64,000 bases of DNA from the NCBI GenBank assembly GCA_965222345.1, contig CBDCTS010000007.1, positions 1,116,001 to 1,180,000 of the forward strand, written 5' to 3'. Of this stretch, positions 24,891 through 33,320 are shown piece after piece. The notes under the pieces were generated by a model. It was given only the letters and a program-made list of their open reading frames with translations, was not told where the DNA came from and searched no databases. The position numbers were made by a program, and so were the translations under genes. The stretch is from JADFGZ01 sp965222345 (lineage in GTDB: Bacteria; Acidobacteriota; Terriglobia; 2-12-FULL-54-10). Position 1 is the stretch's first letter. The number at the start of each line of letters is the position of its first letter.

Positions 24891-25235
24891 GTGGACACAC
24901 TGGATGAGCACACCGTATTGGAGAATTATATTGACGCAGTGCTCAATGAAGCGGAGATGGACGAGGAATGGCAGAAGGCTTCCTTGAAGGGAGAAGTCAA
25001 GATTGACGAAATCCGCTATTGGGCGACCCAGCGGGGAAGTCTGATACAAGCGGGTGGCCATCTTTTCGTCAACTTCTTCCGGGAAACCCCACATTCAATG
25101 GAGGGGTCTGCGTTATTGCGCAAAGTGCTGCTCAAAGCAGCGGGCAAAGCGTTTCGTGGCGAAATCCTTGTTCCAAGAGACGGCCAAGCAATCATCCCCA
25201 GATTTTACCGCGAAGTTCGTAGGCCTGCTTCATGA
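24891..25235 (+). CDS. Small protein of unknown function
   Basis: 114 residues from a GTG at 24891 with a GGGGAG element upstream. The N-terminus is acidic and helical (DEHTVLENYIDAVLNEAEMD); the rest is mixed, with HLFVNFFRETPHSMEG. No family is recognised. It lies between a transposase relic and a truncated tRNA, so it may be a gene fragment. Another open frame overlaps from 24658 but has weaker coding character. Confidence 0.4.
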   Translation: MDTLDEHTVLENYIDAVLNEAEMDEEWQKASLKGEVKIDEIRYWATQRGSLIQAGGHLFVNFFRETPHSMEGSALLRKVLLKAAGKAFRGEILVPRDGQAIIPRFYREVRRPAS

Positions 25236-25257
25236 TTTAGTTGACGGGTAGCGGACC

Positions 25258-25619
25258 AAAACCCTTTACTCTAATTTATCAACTGGACCGTTTTGGGGGG
25301 GGAGGTCAGTGTTAGGGTGCACGTATGGGCGGTTAGCTCAGTTGGTTAGAGCACCTGCCTTACAAACCAACTCAAACTTGTTATCTTGTTGGTTCTTCGT
25401 GCCTCTAGTTCTTCTCACATGACGGAATTGGCTGGTATTCGGCGGGAAATTGTTCAGTAAATTGTTCAGTCGCCTATATCCCTTCAGTCGAATTTGAGAT
25501 GATCTATTATCAGAATCAGTTGTCCTGCCTGAGCCGCCATCCTTCCCCCTTTTTCAAGTCCAGTTGAAACCCTTTACCCTAACTTATCAACTGGACCGTT
25601 TTGGGGGGGACAGGTCAGT
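25258..25619 (+). repeat. 53-bp direct repeats, possible IS ends
   Basis: Positions 25258-25310 and 25567-25619 are nearly identical, both with CTTATCAACTGGACCGTTTT-like cores (TTTATC in the first), a G tract and GGTCAGT. They flank about 256 bases that contain the truncated tRNA-Val. The end sequence (TGACCT then C tract, read on the minus strand) resembles insertion-sequence termini. No transposase is seen between them. Confidence 0.55.
25327..25365 (+). tRNA. Truncated tRNA-Val (TAC), 5' part only
   Basis: Acceptor 5' strand GGGCGGT, D arm AGCTCAGTTGGTTAGAGC and anticodon-arm start with CCTTACAA match the 5' half of bacterial tRNA-Val(UAC). The match stops after the anticodon, and no variable loop, T arm or 3' acceptor strand follows within 250 bases. 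Breakage in the anticodon loop is where many integrases cross over, so this may be an attachment-site scar. It is not functional as it stands. Confidence 0.75.
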
Positions 25620-25635
25620 TCCTTGTACCGATTTA

Positions 25636-25663
25636 TTGACATGTTCCCCGTTTGTGGTACATT
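25636..25663 (+). promoter_or_regulatory. Sigma70-type promoter of relB-yafQ
   Basis: TTGACA at 25636-25641 and TACATT at 25658-25663 are separated by 16 bases. They lie about 30 bases upstream of the relB ATG, which has its own GAGGAGG ribosome-binding site. Confidence 0.55.
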
Positions 25664-25692
25664 GTCAGCGAACAAGATGAGGAGGTGCCCAA

Positions 25693-25950
25693 ATGGCCAA
25701 GACCGAAATGATCCGTGCCCGCGTCGAACCGGAGTTGAAGAGCCAAGCCGAAGAGGTCTTCTCGGGGCTCGGTTTGTCGCCAACCGAGGCGATCACGCTG
25801 TTTTATCGACAGGTAACGCTGCATCACGGTTTGCCGTTCGCTGTGAAGGTTCCCAATGCCGAGACCATCGCAGCGTTGCGGCAGGCCCGCACCGGAGAGG
25901 AACTCACCGAATACGCCGACCTAGAGGATCTCAAAGCCCGGCACGGTTGA
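25693..25950 (+). CDS. relB: RelB/DinJ-family antitoxin
   Basis: 85 residues. The ribbon-helix-helix N-terminus is typical of RelB/DinJ: RARVEPELKSQAEEVFSGLG, then LSPTEAITLFYRQV. The acidic C-terminus (ELTEYADLEDLK) is the toxin-binding region. GAGGAGG precedes the ATG. The downstream toxin gene follows 5 bases after the stop. Confidence 0.9.
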   Translation: MAKTEMIRARVEPELKSQAEEVFSGLGLSPTEAITLFYRQVTLHHGLPFAVKVPNAETIAALRQARTGEELTEYADLEDLKARHG

Positions 25951-25955
25951 TCCCA

Positions 25956-26222
25956 ATGCGCCTACTTACCACGAAGCGATTCGAGAAGGATCTCAAGCGT
26001 GGCAGGAAGCGCGGCAAGAATCTCGACAAGCTCTGGAGTGTCGTGGAGCGACTCCTGTCGAATCAGCCTCTTGACCCACGACATCGGCAGCATCGGTTAG
26101 CCGGGGACTGGTCTCCTTGCTGGGAATGTCACATCGAACCAGACTGGCTGTTGGTCTGGGACCAGGAGGACGATACGCTCATCCTGGTTCGGACCGGAAC
26201 CCACACCGATTTGTTCGATTGA
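25956..26222 (+). CDS. yafQ: YafQ-family mRNA-interferase toxin
   Basis: 88 residues of the YafQ/RelE family. It starts RLLTTKRFEKDLKRGRKRG. It keeps the family core: the HRLAGDW segment, CHIEPDWLLVWD, and a terminal VRTGTHTDLF with the catalytic-type histidine. YafQ cleaves mRNA on the ribosome. Its gene is the second one of the RelB/YafQ operon. Confidence 0.9.
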   Translation: MRLLTTKRFEKDLKRGRKRGKNLDKLWSVVERLLSNQPLDPRHRQHRLAGDWSPCWECHIEPDWLLVWDQEDDTLILVRTGTHTDLFD

Positions 26223-26285
26223 TTAGCCATCGCGTATATTTGCCATCTATGAGCGTCGGCATTAAGCACGATACAGTCTGCCAGC

Positions 26286-27455
26286 TCAACGGGTCGATGC
26301 AACACATGCATTGAATCGTTCGGCTGGAGTTTCAAACTCCAGCGTCTTGCGGGGCCGTTCGTTGAGCTGGCGCGCAATCTGATCCAGATACTCCTGGGAG
26401 TGTACCGACAAGTCCGTCCGTTTGGGGAAATAATATCGGAGCAGTCCATTGGTGTTCTCGTTCGATCCGCGCTGCCATGGACTTTTCGGATCGCAGAAGT
26501 AGACGTCAATGTCGGTCGCCAATGTGAACCGCTTGTGATCCGCCATTTCCAGACCCCGATCCCAGGTCAGCGATTTGTAAAGTTCCGTCGGTAGTTGCCT
26601 GGCCTGTTGGATCAGCGTGGACACAACGGTTTCTGTTTCCTTGCTGGCCACTTTCGCCAACATCACGTAACGCGAATGACGTTCCACCAGAGTCGCAATG
26701 TAGCTGTTTGTCGATCCGGCGATTAGATCGCCTTCCCAGTGACCCGGCACCGCACGATCTTCCACTGCAACCGGGCGCTCCCGGATCGATACGATGTCGG
26801 CGATCTGTCCCTTCCCATGGCCTTTCCGGCTGGCATGCCGGGACCGGCGAATCGTTCGCCTGGACCGCAGATACTGAGCCAGCTCTTTCTTCAGAGCCCC
26901 GCGGGCCTGAATAAAAAGGCTACGATAGATCGTTTCGTGAGATACCTGAACCGACTTATCCTCTGGATACGTGCGCTTCATCCAGCCGGCGATCTGCTCG
27001 GGCGACCAGACCTCTCGCAGCTTCTCTTCCACAAGCTGACGCAACCGCGGACAACGGACCAGTCGACATGATTTCGGGCGGCGAGCCCGATCCCAGGCCC
27101 GCTGATCGGCCTCCGACGCCCGATAGCTGGCATAGCCTCCATTGCGACCCACCTCCCGGCTGAGGGTCGACGGGGAACGACCCAACAACACGGCAATCGA
27201 TCGGATCGATCGCTTCGCCGCAATGCCTCTGGAAATCTCCTCCCGCTCGGCCAAAGTCAGCACCCGGCGTGAGCGGCATCGGGAGCGGGGACGGATACCC
27301 CCGTGGCGCAAAAGCACGGCGTACACAGATGACGGTTCTCTCCCAAGCACACGTCCGATCGCTTTGGAAGACTCACCCTGCTGCCACCGATCCCAGACCT
27401 CCACCAGCTCCGTTACTGTCAAACTTCGCCGCTGCCTCTTTTGTTTCTTCCGCAT
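26286..27455 (-). CDS. IS30-family transposase
   Basis: 389 residues. An N-terminal helix-turn-helix (SSKAIGRVLGREPSSVYAVL) and a second HTH (RSIAVLLGRSPSTLSREVGR) are followed by a DDE catalytic core (PGHWEGDLIAG, LTWDRGLEM, and PWQRGSNENTNGLLRYYFPK, which supplies the Glu). It ends with the conserved LNERPRKTLEFETPAE. ATG at 27455 is chosen because AAGGAG lies upstream; an in-frame ATG at 27491 is inside the right terminal repeat. Confidence 0.92.
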   Translation of the reverse strand: MRKKQKRQRRSLTVTELVEVWDRWQQGESSKAIGRVLGREPSSVYAVLLRHGGIRPRSRCRSRRVLTLAEREEISRGIAAKRSIRSIAVLLGRSPSTLSREVGRNGGYASYRASEADQRAWDRARRPKSCRLVRCPRLRQLVEEKLREVWSPEQIAGWMKRTYPEDKSVQVSHETIYRSLFIQARGALKKELAQYLRSRRTIRRSRHASRKGHGKGQIADIVSIRERPVAVEDRAVPGHWEGDLIAGSTNSYIATLVERHSRYVMLAKVASKETETVVSTLIQQARQLPTELYKSLTWDRGLEMADHKRFTLATDIDVYFCDPKSPWQRGSNENTNGLLRYYFPKRTDLSVHSQEYLDQIARQLNERPRKTLEFETPAERFNACVASTR

Positions 27456-27502
27456 ACACTTCACCTTCTCCTTTAGGGTAAAGTGTTGCATCGACCCATT
27501 GA
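26286..27502 (-). mobile_element. IS30-family insertion sequence, complete
   Basis: The element is bounded by 20-bp inverted repeats (26286-26305 TCAACGGGTCGATGCAACAC; 27483-27502 its complement with one mismatch). It carries one transposase gene. The transposase stop lies inside the left repeat, as is usual for compact IS30 elements. No clear target-site duplication could be read. Length about 1.2 kb fits the family. Confidence 0.85.
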
Positions 27503-27599
27503 GATCACCGAGACTTGCTGATGGCATGAAACGGTCGCTGACCCTGCGGTGAAACCTGCCGGTATTTGAATGACTTCGGCATGGGCCTATAATGGTTTC

Positions 27600-27974
27600 A
27601 TGACCATCTTCCGAATTTCGGTGACGGTGCTTGCTGTGATCCACGCGGCCTTCGTAGGACTCACCTCCCTGGTCGGCGCATTCGCAAACGGTGGGGACGT
27701 CTGGCAACGGCTGCTCCTGATCTTGCTGCACCCTTTGGGTGCAGCGGGCGTGCTTCTGCTGGTGTTGCGGCCCCGTCTCGCCAGGAGGCCGATCCTCGCC
27801 CTGGTGGCGCTCCTGACGGCGAACGTGATCGCCGACCTGGGGCTTGCGCAGTTGATTGCTGCGGGCGGCGTGCGGGGCGATTGGGAGCTTGCGCTGGCCT
27901 TTGCGGTGGTTCCGGCCATCGGGATTATCTACGCCCTGGCACTGCTGCTCACGGCCCGCGGAACAGCCGAATAA
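27600..27974 (+). CDS. Small four-segment membrane protein of unknown function
   Basis: 124 residues with about four hydrophobic segments (ISVTVLAVIHAAFVGLTSL, LLLILLHPLGAAGVLLLVL, ILALVALLTANVIADLGLA, LALAFAVVPAIGIIYALALL). Its extent and regular topology support a real membrane protein. The ATG at 27600 fits the first segment. No family recognised; it stands alone between the IS30 element and the HicAB pair. Confidence 0.6.
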   Translation: MTIFRISVTVLAVIHAAFVGLTSLVGAFANGGDVWQRLLLILLHPLGAAGVLLLVLRPRLARRPILALVALLTANVIADLGLAQLIAAGGVRGDWELALAFAVVPAIGIIYALALLLTARGTAE

Positions 27975-28040
27975 GGCTCCGTCTGGAACCGCAAACGCTC
28001 AGGCCGGAAAATATCTGTATGACATGCAGAGCGCCGCGCC

Positions 28041-28373
28041 TTACTGTGCAGCACGGTCCAGCACTTCTTCGGCCCACTGGTTCAGGCTCTTGCCGGACAG
28101 CTCCGCCGCCTGCGCGGCCTTGCGGTGTACCTCGGGGCTGACGCGAAACATCATCCGGCCCGAATAGGGCTTCTGCGGGTGCTTGCCGATCCTGGCACAG
28201 GTCTCGATATAGTCCTCCACGGCTTCATGGAAGGCTTCCCGAAGGGCTTCCACCTTATCCGCGTGAAAGCCGACGCCATCGCGGATGCCCGCGATCCGCC
28301 CGGTGAAAATACCGTCCTCGTCGTCATAGTCGATACGGGCCGAGTAACCCTTGTAAGACATGGTGTTCGTCAT
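28041..28373 (-). CDS. hicB: HicB-family antitoxin
   Basis: 110 residues. The N-terminal HicB fold (YKGYSARIDYDDEDGIFTGR, then GVGFHADKVEALREAFHEAV) is followed by a ribbon-helix-helix region (MMFRVSPEVHRKAAQAAELS, NQWAEEVLDRAA). It neutralises HicA and represses the operon. It starts 4 bases inside the hicA 3' end. Confidence 0.92.
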   Translation of the reverse strand: MTNTMSYKGYSARIDYDDEDGIFTGRIAGIRDGVGFHADKVEALREAFHEAVEDYIETCARIGKHPQKPYSGRMMFRVSPEVHRKAAQAAELSGKSLNQWAEEVLDRAAQ

Positions 28374-28624
28374 GGCTTGATCCCCATTCTTTCCAAAAAC
28401 GAGCGTGCGGCGCGAACCTGATAACGCTTGGCCTCCTTGGCGGGGTGCGGGCGATGGAAAGTTTCTACCTCACCATCTTTCTCGAACCGCACCCGTGACC
28501 CCCGGCCCTCGATCACCCGTGCCCCTGCGGCGATGAGCAGCCCCTCGATCGCCGCCCATTCGATGGCGCCGGACACTGGATCATGGAAGACGGCCGTAAG
28601 AGTCTTGCGATGCTTGCCCTTCAT
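28370..28624 (-). CDS. hicA: HicA-family mRNA-interferase toxin
   Basis: 84 residues. It has the dsRBD-like HicA fold: AIEGLLIAAGARVIEGRGSR, VRFEKDGEVETFHRPHPAKE with the catalytic-type histidine, then YQVRAARSFLERMGI. Toxin-first order with a 4-base overlap to hicB is normal for this module. The palindrome 28643-28661 lies just upstream. Confidence 0.92.
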   Translation of the reverse strand: MKGKHRKTLTAVFHDPVSGAIEWAAIEGLLIAAGARVIEGRGSRVRFEKDGEVETFHRPHPAKEAKRYQVRAARSFLERMGIKP

Positions 28625-28642
28625 TTAGGAACCTTAACAAGC

Positions 28643-28661
28643 GCTTGCAATATATGCAAGC
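28643..28661. promoter_or_regulatory. Palindromic operator upstream of hicAB
   Basis: GCTTGCA-ATATA-TGCAAGC is a perfect dyad with 7-bp arms, located 19 bases upstream of the hicA ATG. HicB-type antitoxins bind such palindromes, so autoregulation is likely. Beyond it, 28662-28856 contains no gene that I can see. Confidence 0.6.
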
Positions 28662-28856
28662 ATAAGCGTATATGGTGTCAGCAAGCACTTCCCCCGGCGC
28701 ACTGAGCACGGCAAGCCATGACCTGTTCCTGAGTGGTCTGGCCGGCCTGGCGGCAGCGGCGTGTATACTGTGGTCGTACCAAGGCCAAAAAGGAAATCCC
28801 GGCTTAAACGCTCGATTTGGTGATGTAATTATGTCTAGCTGAGCATAGGAAACCTC

Positions 28857-29675
28857 ATGACCACACATTCGAACACGCGATCGTCGTCGGCACTGGCCCT
28901 CTGGCTAGCCGCCGCAGTCCTGACACTGAATGGCGTCGCACCCTCCCACGCACAGCAGCCCGCAGAGAACGCGCGGACGTTCATTAGCATCAACGGAGGA
29001 CTGCAGGCACTGACCGGCAGCTTCTCCGAAAGCGTCGACTTTCCGGAATCGGGAGGCGTGTATGGCGAGGTCCTGTCAGCGGCTGCAGCCCAGGAGCAGG
29101 CCCGCTTCGAGAGCGACTACCGCTACAGCACCGGACCGCTCTTTGATGTGAGCGGCGGCGTGCGCATCGCGCCGTACTTCGCGCTCGGCGCCGGCATATC
29201 GTGGTTCAACAGCGAGGAAACGGCCAGCGTATCGGCGCAGCTGCCGCACCCGCTCTTCTTCAACCGCCACCGCGCAATCTCGGGCGTTTCATCGCCTCTC
29301 ACCCGCAGCGAGTTGGCCGTCCACCTGCAGGCGCTCGTGGTGGCGCCGGTCACGAACTCGCTCACGGTAATGGGGTTTGCCGGACCCACGTTCTTCAACG
29401 TGGAGCAGCAAATTGTCACCGACCTGAATTTCACCCACGCATACCCCTTCGACACGGCTACGTTCTCCAGTGCGGTCGCCGGCCCGAAATCCGCCTCGAC
29501 TATCGGATTCAACGTGGGAGCAGACGTCACCTGGTATTTCACTGACCACGTCGGTATCGGCTGGTTCACCCGTTACAGTCGGGCGACGTTGGACCTTCCG
29601 TCCGCGGGCAACGGAACACTCGACATCAAGCCCGGTGGGCTGCATACGGCAGGAGGCCTGCGCCTGCGGTTCTGA
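28857..29675 (+). CDS. Outer-membrane beta-barrel-like protein
   Basis: 272 residues. A signal peptide (ALALWLAAAVLTLNGVAPSHAQ) is followed by alternating polar and apolar strands with aromatic ends. It finishes with a typical outer-membrane C-terminal strand, GGLRLRF. The size fits an 8-strand porin-like barrel. It lies about 65 bases upstream of the M4 peptidase gene on the same strand; the two may be co-transcribed. Substrate unknown. Confidence 0.7.
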   Translation: MTTHSNTRSSSALALWLAAAVLTLNGVAPSHAQQPAENARTFISINGGLQALTGSFSESVDFPESGGVYGEVLSAAAAQEQARFESDYRYSTGPLFDVSGGVRIAPYFALGAGISWFNSEETASVSAQLPHPLFFNRHRAISGVSSPLTRSELAVHLQALVVAPVTNSLTVMGFAGPTFFNVEQQIVTDLNFTHAYPFDTATFSSAVAGPKSASTIGFNVGADVTWYFTDHVGIGWFTRYSRATLDLPSAGNGTLDIKPGGLHTAGGLRLRF

Positions 29676-29739
29676 ATGCGCCTCCACACAGCCAACCGGC
29701 AAACTCGATAGCCTCTGACCCCAAGGAGATCGACACATA

Positions 29740-31656
29740 ATGAGAATCGCTCCACGAATCTTTATCGCTCTGGCCCTCATCGGGACCGCTCTCATGGCAA
29801 CGGGGCACGACGCTACAGCCCAGGAACTCGATGTCGTTTCCATCGCAGCCGGACAAGCTCCAGGTCTCGACGCGTTGCGACGGTGGGACGCGACGGTTTA
29901 CGGCATGGAGCGCAGCGGTGAACTCGTCGTCATGTCGCGCCGCAGCGACGACTCCCTGGGAAGCCGCACCCACGAGTATCTCGCGCAGTACCATGCGGGC
30001 ATTCCCGTGCACGGCGGGGGCGTCTCCCGGCAGCTCGACGCTAGCGGCGTCACCGTGTCGCTGTTCGGCGCCTTGCACCAGGGGATCGACATGGATACGA
30101 CGCCGGCGTTCTCCGGGGCCGAGGTCGCCGCGCTTCTCGAAGTGATGCACGGCGGAGAGTTCGTCGCCGACCGGCAGCCGCCGCTGAGCATACTGCCGCG
30201 GCCTGACGGATCGTACGTCCTGGCCTATCAAGTCGCCATGAGTGACGGATACTTCTACTTCGCCGGCGCCGCCAACGGCAAACTCCTGCACCGCGTCCAT
30301 GCGCTCAAGTCGCAGTCGGCGGTCGGGGCCGGCGCAGACTCCACGGGTATGCGGAGGAAGCTGAGCACGACGCAGGGGGACGCCGGCTTCGGAGCATACG
30401 ACCGCATGCGGCCGGGGGAACTCGTCACTCTCGACGCCCGCTTCAACCTCCTGCGTGCTAGTCGCCTGATCTTCGGTTATCTCTTCCAGTTGCTGTCCGG
30501 GGAACCGGCCTGGACATCGGACGACATCGCGGTTGACGCCGATAACGACTGGGACGACCCGGCTGTGGTCGGCGCCCATGCCTACAGCGGCTGGACGTAC
30601 GATTATTTCTCCGCCAGACACGGTTGGGAAGGCATCGACGGCGCCAACGGACGCACCATCACCATGGTCAATATTGACGAGGAAAATGCCTTCTTTGTTC
30701 CTCCGCCGTTTGGCCCGGAAGGCAGAGGCATATTCGGTTTCGGTCGGGCTATCGACGAAACGAGCGAGGACCCCTTGACGCTGCTCGATATCGTCGGCCA
30801 CGAGTTAATGCACGGTGTGACGCACTTCTCCGTGGGCAATCGCACCGGAAGCCCCTTTGGTCTCTCCAACCCCTTCCCCCTGGACACGCGACTCGGTCCG
30901 GAAAGCTTCACCGACCTCAACGGTGAAACCTACACGTGCGCCACCGCACGGTTCCCCGGCTTGGTCGAGACAATGGAGGGGCCGGATGAAGGGCTGGTCC
31001 CGGCCTGGTGTGTCGACGGACGGTTCCTCCTCGCCTACTCGGGAGATGGCGCAATCCACGAAGCCTACTCCGACATCTTCGGCGAATCCCTCGAGTTCTT
31101 CTATGAAAGTCAAGGCGCCACGGGCGACTATCTCGCGGGCGGCCACACGAAGCGCGGACCCATTCGCTCCCTGAGCGACCCCAAGTCGCTCCGTGACGGC
31201 TTTTTTCCGGACGTCTACCGCGACCGCTACGAGTTCGCCCTCACTCTGGACGAAGACGAGTTCTGGGACTACTCCGGGTTCGTATTCGTCGATGGCCGGT
31301 ACATCGGCTCTGACGATGAGTTCGGATATGGCGGCGAGCATTGGAATTCGCTGATCCTAAGCCATGCCTACTATCTGGCCGTCGAGGGCGGCACGCATCG
31401 CACCAGCGGCATGACGGTCGAAGGCATCGGGGGAGCCAACCGGGAGGAGATGGAGCGCATCTTCTTCCAAGCGATGAGGGACCTGATGCCTGCTGCGGCG
31501 TCGTTGCCGATCGCCGCTGCGGTCCTCCGCCAGGCAGCAGTGGATCTCGCTCCGGGCAGCGCGGCGGAACGAGCGCTTGACCAGGCGCTACGCGCCGTCG
31601 GTCTGCCGCCCCGTTCGGTCGGTCCGCCGCCGGACACGGAGGGCCTCCAGGAGTAG
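29740..31656 (+). CDS. Secreted thermolysin-like (M4) metallopeptidase
   Basis: 638 residues. A signal peptide (IFIALALIGTALMATGHDATAQ) precedes an FTP/PepSY-like propeptide. The catalytic domain has the zinc motif HELMHGVTH near residue 355, the third-ligand motif HEAYSDIFG near 440 and the acid-base histidine region EHWNSLILSHAYYLA. These are the M4 signatures. AAGGAG precedes the ATG. It is likely a secreted zymogen and a candidate client of the type II secretion system nearby. The region 31657-32056 after it has no recognisable gene. Confidence 0.9.
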   Translation: MRIAPRIFIALALIGTALMATGHDATAQELDVVSIAAGQAPGLDALRRWDATVYGMERSGELVVMSRRSDDSLGSRTHEYLAQYHAGIPVHGGGVSRQLDASGVTVSLFGALHQGIDMDTTPAFSGAEVAALLEVMHGGEFVADRQPPLSILPRPDGSYVLAYQVAMSDGYFYFAGAANGKLLHRVHALKSQSAVGAGADSTGMRRKLSTTQGDAGFGAYDRMRPGELVTLDARFNLLRASRLIFGYLFQLLSGEPAWTSDDIAVDADNDWDDPAVVGAHAYSGWTYDYFSARHGWEGIDGANGRTITMVNIDEENAFFVPPPFGPEGRGIFGFGRAIDETSEDPLTLLDIVGHELMHGVTHFSVGNRTGSPFGLSNPFPLDTRLGPESFTDLNGETYTCATARFPGLVETMEGPDEGLVPAWCVDGRFLLAYSGDGAIHEAYSDIFGESLEFFYESQGATGDYLAGGHTKRGPIRSLSDPKSLRDGFFPDVYRDRYEFALTLDEDEFWDYSGFVFVDGRYIGSDDEFGYGGEHWNSLILSHAYYLAVEGGTHRTSGMTVEGIGGANREEMERIFFQAMRDLMPAAASLPIAAAVLRQAAVDLAPGSAAERALDQALRAVGLPPRSVGPPPDTEGLQE

Positions 31657-32056
31657 CGCGCCCGTTTCGGCCTGGTCCGGCAGTTCAGAAAACTGTTTTG
31701 AGGATATCATTTTAGGGAGATCTCAAGTTCTCAGACGAATCCCGCGCCAGATCCTCATTGAGGTCGTCGTCTCTAAACCTCTCCACATTAGTCTTCAACG
31801 CTTCAAGCGCCGAAGGCGCATCAAGACCGAATGAACGTGTCATTCCTCAGACCTCTTTTTTGTCAAGCTGAGTGCCATCAATAACTATTGTATTGAAAGT
31901 CAGCAACCTCCCGCAGAGGCCGATTTTCGGTAGATCTTCGAGAAGGGCGTCGGGGAACCGCATAGCGGACCTCTGGCCGCTGGCGGGGCTTGGCCGGCTA
32001 CGACGGCGGGGGCGGCTCACATCCGCCAACCCCGAGGTTGGATTCGAAGCGTAATT

Positions 32057-32222
32057 TTATGTGTGGCCTTCTCCGGAGATCGACCAGTCCTCGCAATGGA
32101 GACCCTCCACCCGAACGAACTCCTGGGTGTTAGCGGTCACCAGGATCAAACCCCGCGCTAGCGCTTGACCGGCAATCAGGGTATCAAGAGGCCCAATGGG
32201 GCATCCGATTGCTTCAAGGTTC
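32057..32222 (-). pseudogene. 3' remnant of a VapC (PIN-domain) toxin gene
   Basis: The minus strand encodes AIGCPIGPLDTLIAGQALAR, LILVTANTQEFVRVEGL and a stop at 32057. This is the C-terminal part of a VapC ribonuclease, with the PIN-domain Asp in GPLD and the TANTQEF strand. The N-terminal half has been replaced by an IS110-family transposase fragment. No VapB antitoxin gene is seen. It is not functional. Confidence 0.75.
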
Positions 32223-32391
32223 GCCCGGTGGCTTCCATCCCGATGCGCGCCGGAGACGGAAGTGCTGCATAAAACTGCTGTGCTTCGCCAGTCCCATGGT
32301 CCAGTCGACGATTCAATATCTCGCCCGTCACAGAATCAACCATTGCTATCTGCTGAAAACGTGTGTGAAACTCGCATCCGATTAGGCGCAT
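32223..32391 (-). pseudogene. 5' remnant of an IS110-family transposase
   Basis: From the ATG at 32391 the frame reads IGCEFHTRFQQIAMVDSVTG, LNRRLDHGTGEAQQFYA and ARIGMEATG, the N-terminal RuvC-like region of IS110 transposases. It then runs into the VapC remnant and out of frame. The remainder of the transposase is absent. Confidence 0.75.
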
Positions 32392-32549
32392 CGCTCAGCT
32401 CCTTCCTTCCGAGCTTGGGTTGTTCCATCAAGACCCACTCTACTCGGTTTCAAGAAGCCGACGCCTTCATCTAATCACTCACTACGACTGGTACAAAAAA
32501 ATCGGCTGGGCCAGTATAATCCCGGAAATTCCAGCTCAAGAGGAAAACA

Positions 32550-33260
32550 GTGTCTTTGCGAAACGGTGCCTTGCCTTCCTCCACCATGACGGTTTGGAGC
32601 CTTGCCGCAGTCCTTCTGTTGGCCGCGGGCAGTCTACCCCTGCAGGCCCAGGAATATACTCCGCTACCGGGGTTGCGGGTATCCGACGGACGCATTCAAT
32701 ATTCGTTCTTATCGGCAGGGGGATGTATCAATATTTCGGGTCTTAACCTTAACGGAGTTATCTACACCGTACACACATCGAAATCGCAGAGGAGAGCCGG
32801 TTCAACCTGGGCGGACGTCCCCGGAACAGAACACAACAGCGGGGTCTGCGCATATTCTCCAACGAGCCCCGGTGAATACAGATTAGTCGCCGAGATTTCC
32901 ATTGGAGGGCAACGAGGGTTTTACTCCAGCGAGAATACCTTCACGTGCGACGATGGATCGAACGGAGCATACACTTGGCAGCTCGTGGAGATTCCCGCGT
33001 AAGATGCTCCGGATTTAGTGGTCCAGTCTCCGTCGGTGGACGACAGCAGCCCCAGGACAGGAGCGTCGTTCACGCTGTCGGCGACGGTGAGCAACGCCGG
33101 CACCGGTGAGTCGGCGGCCACGACGCTGCGCTACTACCGCTCGACCGACGCGACGATCTCGGCCTCGGACTCCCGGACTCAGGTTGGATTGCTCGCAAAC
33201 CTGTCTATAAACATCCTGGATGGGCCAATGGATTCCAGTTCACAAAGAGGGGTTCAATGA
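32550..33260 (+). pseudogene. Secreted CARDB-domain protein interrupted by a stop codon
   Basis: The GTG at 32550 has AAGAGGA upstream (an ATG at 32586 is also possible). A signal peptide (TVWSLAAVLLLAAGSLPLQA) opens a secreted domain of about 130 residues. A TAA at 33000-33002 interrupts the frame, but the same frame continues as APDLVVQSPSVDDSS, ASFTLSATVSNAGTG, LRYYRSTDATISASDS, a typical CARDB adhesion module. The CARDB part then runs into dispersed repeat R, copy 3. The original protein was probably longer. The upstream part alone may still be expressed. Confidence 0.7.
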
Positions 33261-33320
33261 GGGGATTGATGCAGGCTGATCAACAGTAAGTATTAGTATC
33301 AGCGAGTTACAATTGATCTT
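33161..33320 (+). repeat. Dispersed repeat R, copy 3 (partial)
   Basis: About 160 bases match the left part of repeats at 19782 and 21051 (GGCCTCGGACTCCCGGACTC, then the GGATTGCTCGCAAACCTGTC core), up to the AGTATTAG-type centre. The right, T/G-rich half is absent. The left edge coincides with a stretch of the CARDB gene that contains the same bases GGCCTCGGACTCC, so recombination through microhomology is possible. Confidence 0.65.

Noticed and set aside
24658..24987. 109-residue frame before the small protein at 24,891
   Set aside because: Low-complexity composition, no ribosome-binding site, and it overlaps a frame with better start signals.
25327..25560. Group I intron in the tRNA-Val anticodon loop
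   Set aside because: No 3' half of the tRNA was found in the following 250 bases and no intron core was visible.
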